From Roseicella sp. DB1501 (lineage in GTDB: Bacteria; Pseudomonadota; Alphaproteobacteria; Acetobacterales; Acetobacteraceae), in the NCBI RefSeq assembly GCF_013112485.1, contig NZ_JABFHG010000003.1, positions 1 through 64,000 on the forward strand: a stretch of 64,000 bases of DNA. The letters run 5' to 3'. Below are positions 58,013 through 64,000 of this stretch, in pieces. The notes beneath the pieces were generated by a model that was not told the origin of the DNA, ran no database searches, and saw nothing but the letters and a program-made list of their open reading frames with translations. The first letter of the stretch is position 1; each line of letters begins with the position of its first letter. The translations under genes were made by a program, and so were the position numbers.

Positions 58013-58538
58013 TGTCCCGGCCGCCGCGTTCGTAGGTTCATCCCCGGGAACGCGGCACCTGCCAAGCATCAGGTCCCGTGACCTGATCCGGAAATCAGCG
58101 ATCCCCCATGGATCGCGCGCTGCCCTGGCCGCATAGGCCGGCACCGACAGGGTATCGGCGCATCGACAGGCCCGATGCCCGCCCTGGTGCCCTTCTGGGC
58201 AACCCCCCAGCCACTATCCGCTCCGCTAAACGCTTAGGTTGCACCGGCTTCGTGATCATCACGGCGCCCTTGAGTGTTTCCATGGCCTGATCGCGCCGCT
58301 GCGCTTACGCCCGTGCTGGGCCATCCATGTTCGGATCTCGGTCTGATAGTTGTGGCCGCATTTCTGAAACGCAAATGCCTGCGTTATCATCATCAACGCG
58401 TACATATGGCATAATTTTATCGCCACCATCACGTTACTTTCCCAAATTGCCTGTAGGATATTCACTTTTGTGCATCGCAAAACGGTGCTGGCCGACCGAT
58501 GGGGCACCGCACCGCCGCCGTGACAGGAGGCCCTGCCG
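58013..58538. other. 526-base gap with hairpins and an AT-rich segment
   Basis: No convincing gene is seen. Two hairpins lie at the left: GCCGCGTTC/GAACGCGGC (58023-58056) and ATCAGGTC/GACCTGAT (58068-58087), likely the terminator of the small Pro-rich gene. From about 58310 to 58490 the DNA is far richer in A and T than anywhere else in the window. Short minus-strand frames here (58095-58283; 58259-58831) match no family I know. The AT-rich part ends about 50 bases before the binding-protein gene and may hold its promoter or be foreign DNA. Confidence 0.5.
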
Positions 58539-59822
58539 ATGCCGCACGATCCGCCGCCCGGGACACCGCGCCGCACCCTGATCAAAGCCGCGCTCGGCGC
58601 CGCCGCCGGATCGGGCGCCCTCACCGGCTTCCCCACCATCTGGGCGCAGAACATCAAGGACATCACCCTGCAGCATGCCGGGCCGCCGGTGACGGCGATC
58701 GGGCAGATCGCGGAGCAGGCGAGCAAGGATCTCGGCTTCACCGTCCGCATGCAGGCGGTCGAGGGCGCCGACCTGCTGAACCGCTTCCTGTCGCAGTCGA
58801 GCGCGATCGACGTGGCGGATGTGGCGCTCACCTATCTGCGGTACCTGGTCGGCCGCAACGTGTTGCAGGCGATCCCGCTGGCGAAGATCAAGTACTGGGA
58901 TCAGACCATCCCGCTCTTCACCAAGGGCGAGTACCCGGACGGGCGGCGCGCCTCGACGCAGGGCATCGCGCCCTATGGCGTGCTCTACGTCACCGGCGCC
59001 GATGCCAAGTCCTTCTCCGACGGCCCGAGCGACTGGCTGAGCGGCATCCCCTCCGTCACCAATGCCGACACGCTCGGCATCCGGCCCGATCTCGTCGGGC
59101 GGCCGGTGACGAGCTGGGCCGACCTTCTCGACCCCGCCTTCAAGGGCAAGGCGGCGCTGCAGGACCAGCCGACGATCGGCATCATCGACGTCGCCCTCGC
59201 GGTCGAGGCGCGCGGCGCCGCGACCTATGGCAACAAGGGCAACATGACCAAGGCCGAGATCGACAAGACGATCGGCCTGATGATGGACATCAAGCGCAGC
59301 GGCCAGTTCCGTTCCTTCTGGACCACCTTCGACCAGTCGGTGAACCTGATGGCCTCGGGCGAGGTGGTGATCCAGTCCATGTGGTCGCCGGCCGTCTCGG
59401 CGGTGCGCACCCGCGGCATCCCCTGCACCTTCCAGCCGCTGAAGGAGGGCTATCGCGGCTGGGGCTACACCTTCGGCATGATGAAGCACCTGACCGGGTT
59501 GAAGCGCGACTGCGCCATCGAATACGCCAACTGGTACGCCTCGGGCTTCCAGGGCGCCTTCATCGCCCGGCAGGGCTACTACTCCGCCCAGCCGGAGACC
59601 GCCCGCAAGTACCTCACCCCGGCCGAGTGGGACTACTGGTACGCCGGCAAGCCCGCAGCGACCGACCTGCCGGACCCCTTCGGCAAGCCCTCGATCAAGG
59701 CTGGCGAGCTGCGCGACGGCGGCGCCTTCTGGGAGCGCATGGGCAACATCGCGGTGTGGAATTCGGTGATGGACGAGGACCGCTACCTCACCCGCCGCTG
59801 GAACGAATTCATCTCGTCCTGA
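58539..59822 (+). CDS. ABC transporter substrate-binding protein (PotD-like)
   Basis: A 427-residue periplasmic binding protein of the spermidine/putrescine-type extracellular family. It has a Tat-type signal (TPRRTLIKAALGAAAGSGALTG) and later typical blocks: NADTLGIRPDLVGRPVTSWADLLDPAFKGKAALQD and the C-terminal YLTRRWNEFIS. A CAGGAGG ribosome site precedes ATG 58539. It is the first gene of an operon with a RutA-like monooxygenase, two permeases and an ATPase. The substrate could be a pyrimidine or a related compound if the RutA link holds. Confidence 0.88.
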   Translation: MPHDPPPGTPRRTLIKAALGAAAGSGALTGFPTIWAQNIKDITLQHAGPPVTAIGQIAEQASKDLGFTVRMQAVEGADLLNRFLSQSSAIDVADVALTYLRYLVGRNVLQAIPLAKIKYWDQTIPLFTKGEYPDGRRASTQGIAPYGVLYVTGADAKSFSDGPSDWLSGIPSVTNADTLGIRPDLVGRPVTSWADLLDPAFKGKAALQDQPTIGIIDVALAVEARGAATYGNKGNMTKAEIDKTIGLMMDIKRSGQFRSFWTTFDQSVNLMASGEVVIQSMWSPAVSAVRTRGIPCTFQPLKEGYRGWGYTFGMMKHLTGLKRDCAIEYANWYASGFQGAFIARQGYYSAQPETARKYLTPAEWDYWYAGKPAATDLPDPFGKPSIKAGELRDGGAFWERMGNIAVWNSVMDEDRYLTRRWNEFISS

Positions 59823-59913
59823 AGCCGGCCGCGCCCCGCCCTTTCCTTCGACCGCGTGATCGAGCCCCGCCGGCAGCATCGCCCCGGGTGCTCAGCTCCA
59901 GGAGCGATGTCGC

Positions 59914-60992
<1,079 letters not shown>

Positions 60993-60993
<1 letters not shown>

Positions 60994-61910
60994 TGGAGGC
61001 GGTCGAACAGGCCCCGGCTCTCGCCGCCCCGGCGCGCCCGCGCCGGTCGCTGCGGCTGACGCCGGAGGCGGTCTCCTGGCTGCAGGTCGGGCCGCTGGCC
61101 TTCATCCTCATCGTCTTCTTCGCGCTGCCGACGCTGCTCTTCCTCGTCGTCAGCTTCTTCGATTACGACCGCGTCGGCATCTACCCGGCTTTCATGCTGG
61201 ACAATTACCGCGAGGTGCTGACCACGCCGGCGACGCTGCGCGTCTATCTCAGCTCGCTGAAATTCGCCTTCATCGTCTGGGGCGTCACCCTCCTTCTCGG
61301 CTTCAGCATCGCGCATTTCCTGGTTTTCCATGTCCGCAGTGGGGCGGTGCGAACCATCCTGTTCCTGCTCTGCGCCATTCCCTTCTGGACCTCGGGCATC
61401 ATCCGCACCATCGCCTGGATTCCCTTCCTGGGCCGCAACGGTGCCTTCAACCAGGGGCTGATGGAGCTGCACCTCATCGACCGGCCGCTCGATTTCCTGC
61501 TCTTCTCGCCCTTCGCCGTTTGCGTCACCTATGTGCATCTCTTCACGCTGCTGATGATCGGGCCGATCGCCAATTCGATGGCGAAGATCGACCCGGCCCT
61601 GCTCGAGGCGGCGCGCGATGCCGGGGCCAGCCGCTGGCGCACCATGGTCGACGTGGTGATCCCGCTGTCGAAGACCGGTATCGCCCTTGGCTCGATCCTG
61701 GTCTTCACCCAGGTCATGGGCGACTTCTTTGTCGTCAAGCAGATGAGCGGCGGGCAAAGCGCCTCGATCGTCTCGGCGCTGGCGACCGAGATCCAGGCCA
61801 TGCAGTACCCGCCCGCCGCGGCCAGCGCGATGCTGCTCGTCCTCTTCGTCGCCATCATGGTGGCTGGGATGATGCGCGTGGTCGATGTGCGGCAGGAGTT
61901 GGTGCGGTGA
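60993..61910 (+). CDS. ABC transporter permease (PotB-like)
   Basis: A 305-residue membrane subunit with six helices. The EAA loop that touches the ATPase is EAARDAGASRWRTMVDVVIPLSKTG. Earlier segments (LAFILIVFFALPTLLFLVVSFF, SIAHFLVFHVRSGAVRTILFLLCAIPFWTSGIIR) are typical of PotB-type permeases. The ATG at 60993 overlaps the rutA stop codon, and the stop overlaps the start of the second permease by 4 bases. It pairs with the PotC-like protein at 61907. Confidence 0.9.
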
Positions 61911-62761
61911 TCGCCATCGGCGCCCGCGGCCGGGACCCGCGCGAGAGACGCCCCTGGACCTTCTACGCGCTCGCGGTGCTGATGGGGACCTTCCTGCTCT
62001 TTCTCTACGGCCCGATGTTCGTCATCTACCTGCTGTCCTTCCAGGGGCCGAATGGCGGCGTCACCTTCCCGATGGTCGGGTTCTCGACCGTCTGGTTCGA
62101 GGACATCGTGAAGCCGGGCCAGATGGCGAACATCCCGGTCTCCTTCGGCCGCTCGATCCTGCTCGCCAGCATCGTCAGCCTCATCACCGTCCTGGTCTCG
62201 GTCGCGGCCGGCCTCGGCTTCCGTCGCCGCTTCCGCGGCTCGGGCATCCTCTTCTACCTCGCCGTCGCCAGCCTGGTGATGCCGAGCCTGCTGGTCGGCT
62301 TCGGCATCGGCCTCGGCTTCCAGCTTTTCGGCTGGCAGCCCGACCTGCTGAGCTCGGCCCTCGCCGCGCAGCTCACCTGGACGCTGCCCTTCGGCCTCTT
62401 CGCCATGTTCGCGGTCTTCAATCGCTTCAACCGCTCCTACGAGGAGGCGGCAACGGATCTGGGGGCGAATGCCTGGCAGCGGCTGCGCTGGGTGACGCTG
62501 CCGATCCTGCTGCCCGGCATCCTCGGCGTCGCCATGGGCGCCTTCACCCTGTCCTATGACGAGTATGCCCGCACGACGCTGGTGGCCGGCAACCGCAACA
62601 CCCTGCCGCTCGAGATCTACGCCCTGATCTCGAGCTCCACCTCGCCGACGCTCTTCGCCATCGGCACGCTGACCACCACCGTTTCCTTCGTGGTGATCGG
62701 CATCACCCTGGCGCTGGTGCTGCGGATGCAGCGGCGTCGCGCACTGGCCCGGACGGGCTGA
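61907..62761 (+). CDS. ABC transporter permease (PotC-like)
   Basis: A 284-residue membrane subunit with six helices. The EAA loop is EEAATDLGANAWQRLRWVTLPILLPG. Segments such as YALAVLMGTFLLFLYGPMFVIYLLSFQG and FTLSYDEYARTTLVAGNRNTLPLEIYALIS match PotC-type permeases. It starts with GTG 61907, a GTGA overlap with the previous gene, and ends 10 bases before the ATPase gene. Confidence 0.9.
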   Translation: MIAIGARGRDPRERRPWTFYALAVLMGTFLLFLYGPMFVIYLLSFQGPNGGVTFPMVGFSTVWFEDIVKPGQMANIPVSFGRSILLASIVSLITVLVSVAAGLGFRRRFRGSGILFYLAVASLVMPSLLVGFGIGLGFQLFGWQPDLLSSALAAQLTWTLPFGLFAMFAVFNRFNRSYEEAATDLGANAWQRLRWVTLPILLPGILGVAMGAFTLSYDEYARTTLVAGNRNTLPLEIYALISSSTSPTLFAIGTLTTTVSFVVIGITLALVLRMQRRRALARTG

Positions 62762-62771
62762 GGATCGATCC

Positions 62772-63785
62772 ATGGATACCAGCGGTCTGCGCCTCGAGCA
62801 CCGGTACGATGTCGAGCTGGTCGCGGTCACCAAGCGCTATGGCGGCACCGTCGCGGTGGACGGCATCTCGCTCCGCATCCCCCGCGCCACCTATTGCTGC
62901 CTGCTCGGTCCCAGCGGCTGCGGCAAGACCAGCACGCTCCGCATGATCGCCGGTCACGAGGTGGTCTCCGAAGGCGACGTGCTGATCCACGACACGAACG
63001 TCACCGACCTGCCGCCCGTCCGGCGCGGCACGGCAATGATGTTCCAGAGCTACGCCCTCTTCCCGCATCTGACCTGCCTCGACAACGTCGCTTTCAGCCT
63101 GAAGGCGCGCGGCGTGCCGAAACCCGAGCGGCACCGGCGGGCGCGCGACTACCTGGCGCGGGTGCATCTGCAGGATTATGCGGAGCGGCTGCCGGGCCAG
63201 CTCTCCGGCGGTCAGCAGCAGCGGGTCGCGCTCGCCCGCGCCCTCATCACCGAGCCGCGCATCCTGCTGCTCGATGAGCCGCTCTCGGCGCTCGATCCCT
63301 TTCTGCGCGGCCAGGTGCGGGAGGAGCTGAAGCGGCTGCAGCGCGAGCTCGGCATCACCTTCATCCATGTGACGCACAGCCAGGACGAGGCAATGGCGCT
63401 TGCCGACATGATGGTCATCATGGAGGCCGGCCGCATCCGCCAGGCCGGGCCGCCGCGCGAGGTCTTCGAGCGGCCGGCCGATGCCTTCGTCGCCCGCTTC
63501 ATCGGCGGCCACAACATCCTGCGCGACGATACCGGCATGGTTGCCGTGCGGGCCGACCGCTGCCGGCTCGGCATGGCCGCGGGCGCCCCGCACATCCGCG
63601 GCCGCGTCGCGGCGGTGGAGTATCAGGGCAGCAGCGTGCGTGTCGCCCTCGCGGTGGATGACGGGCCGGCGCTGTCCGTCGTCATGCCGGATGACCGCTT
63701 CTTCGCCGGGCCGGTGCAGCCGGGCGAGGAGGCGGCGCTCAGCTGGTCGGCGCAGGACGCGCACGCCATCCCCGAACGCGCCTGA
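62772..63785 (+). CDS. ABC transporter ATP-binding protein (PotA-like)
   Basis: A 337-residue ATPase that powers the transporter encoded upstream. Motifs are Walker A GPSGCGKTS, the Q-loop in MMFQSYALFPHLT, signature LSGGQQQRVALARAL, Walker B ILLLDEPLSALD and the switch His in VTHSQDEAMALAD. The C-terminal TOBE domain (RVAAVEYQGSSVRVALAV) is typical of PotA and MalK types. It begins 10 bases after the second permease gene. Confidence 0.93.
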   Translation: MDTSGLRLEHRYDVELVAVTKRYGGTVAVDGISLRIPRATYCCLLGPSGCGKTSTLRMIAGHEVVSEGDVLIHDTNVTDLPPVRRGTAMMFQSYALFPHLTCLDNVAFSLKARGVPKPERHRRARDYLARVHLQDYAERLPGQLSGGQQQRVALARALITEPRILLLDEPLSALDPFLRGQVREELKRLQRELGITFIHVTHSQDEAMALADMMVIMEAGRIRQAGPPREVFERPADAFVARFIGGHNILRDDTGMVAVRADRCRLGMAAGAPHIRGRVAAVEYQGSSVRVALAVDDGPALSVVMPDDRFFAGPVQPGEEAALSWSAQDAHAIPERA

Positions 63786-63829
63786 CTCCTTCGCCGGGGT
63801 CCATGGCGACAGATGCCAACCAGGGAAAG

Positions 63830-64000
63830 ATGGGAACCAAGCCCATGCATCGCCGGAGCCTCTTCCTCGCCGCCGCATCCCTGGCCGCGGCGCCGCTTGC
63901 CACGCCCCGCCTTGCGCGCGGCCAAGCGGGCAACGTGCTGAACTTCGTGCCTTATGCCGATGTCGCCGCGACCGATCCCATCTGGAGCAGCACCTATGCG
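63830..64000 (+). CDS. Periplasmic solute-binding protein, N-terminal part (cut by window end)
   Basis: The first 57 residues of an exported binding protein. A twin-Arg signal is visible (MHRRSLFLAAASLAAAPLA), and the mature start GNVLNFVPYADVAATDPIWSS fits the N-terminus of family 5 (peptide/nickel type) binding proteins. The start could be ATG 63830 or 63845. It lies 44 bases after the ATPase gene in the same direction and may belong to a second transporter. The gene continues beyond the window. Confidence 0.7.
   Translation, partial: MGTKPMHRRSLFLAAASLAAAPLATPRLARGQAGNVLNFVPYADVAATDPIWSSTYA

Noticed and set aside
58095-58831. Small minus-strand frames in the gap before the ABC operon
   Set aside because: They have no ribosome site, atypical codon use and no recognisable domain, and one overlaps the start of the binding-protein gene.

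Overview
The window is 64 kb of very GC-rich, gene-dense chromosome. The gene content suggests an alphaproteobacterium of the Acetobacteraceae, most likely Roseomonas or a close relative: hopanoid genes (hpnH, hpnN, ispH), an alternative complex III (ActABCDEF) joined to a caa3-type oxidase, a TctC-type tricarboxylate-binding protein, many small catabolic and transport operons, and alphaproteobacterial regulators (MntR, the NDUFS4-like protein, the Cro/CI-type 154-aa regulator). The genus is inferred from gene content only; there is no rRNA gene here.

Layout. 1-1250: an IS5-family transposase, a gap with a truncated reading frame, and tRNA-Gly(GCC). 1334-6149: a minus-strand operon (permease, heme-oxygenase-like di-iron protein, ferredoxin, unknown 103-aa protein, second ferredoxin, GlcG-like protein), divergent from a GntR regulator with two CGTATACG sites between them. 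6242-12170: TctC-type binding protein, metallophosphoesterase, hydroxyisobutyrate-dehydrogenase-like enzyme, a methyltransferase-HNH fusion, endonuclease III and a DUF2244 protein. 12188-21543: Cro/CI regulator, then copC-copD-hpnN-lnt on the minus strand, divergent from ispH and hpnH: an envelope and hopanoid block. 21647-28239: SDR enzyme, NDUFS4-like protein, Hsp20, a small membrane peptide, two SMP-30 lactonase-like paralogues, an AidB-like acyl-CoA dehydrogenase and a TetR regulator.

28389-40085 is one 12-gene minus-strand respiratory operon: actA-actB-actC-actD-actE-actF, a 128-aa membrane protein, a SCO copper chaperone, then oxidase subunits II (with fused cytochrome c), I, III and IV. 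Most neighbours overlap by 4 bases or a little more. ACIII would take electrons from quinol and pass them to the oxidase. Subunit I has YSHP in place of the usual Glu motif, the mark of A2-type oxidases.

40225-64000: hydantoinase/oxoprolinase pair (hyuB, hyuA), a TonB-dependent receptor divergent from MntR with two MntR-like boxes, a secreted low-complexity protein, a cupin, an unknown protein, an ArsB/NhaD-type permease, an MFS transporter, a FAD oxidoreductase with an enolase-superfamily enzyme, a Fur-like protein, katG divergent from oxyR, a small Pro-rich protein, an AT-rich gap, and an operon of binding protein, RutA-like monooxygenase, two ABC permeases and an ATPase, ending in a binding-protein gene cut by the window edge.

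The signals I rate highest are: (i) the di-iron/two-ferredoxin operon at 1334-5166, whose substrate is unknown; (ii) two matching sigma32-like promoter plus ROSE-like RNA thermometer leaders, in front of hsp20 and of an undescribed 66-residue membrane peptide; (iii) a methyltransferase fused to an HNN nuclease motif; (iv) MntR-like boxes in front of a TonB-dependent receptor; and (v) a RutA homologue in an ABC-transporter operon with no other rut gene.
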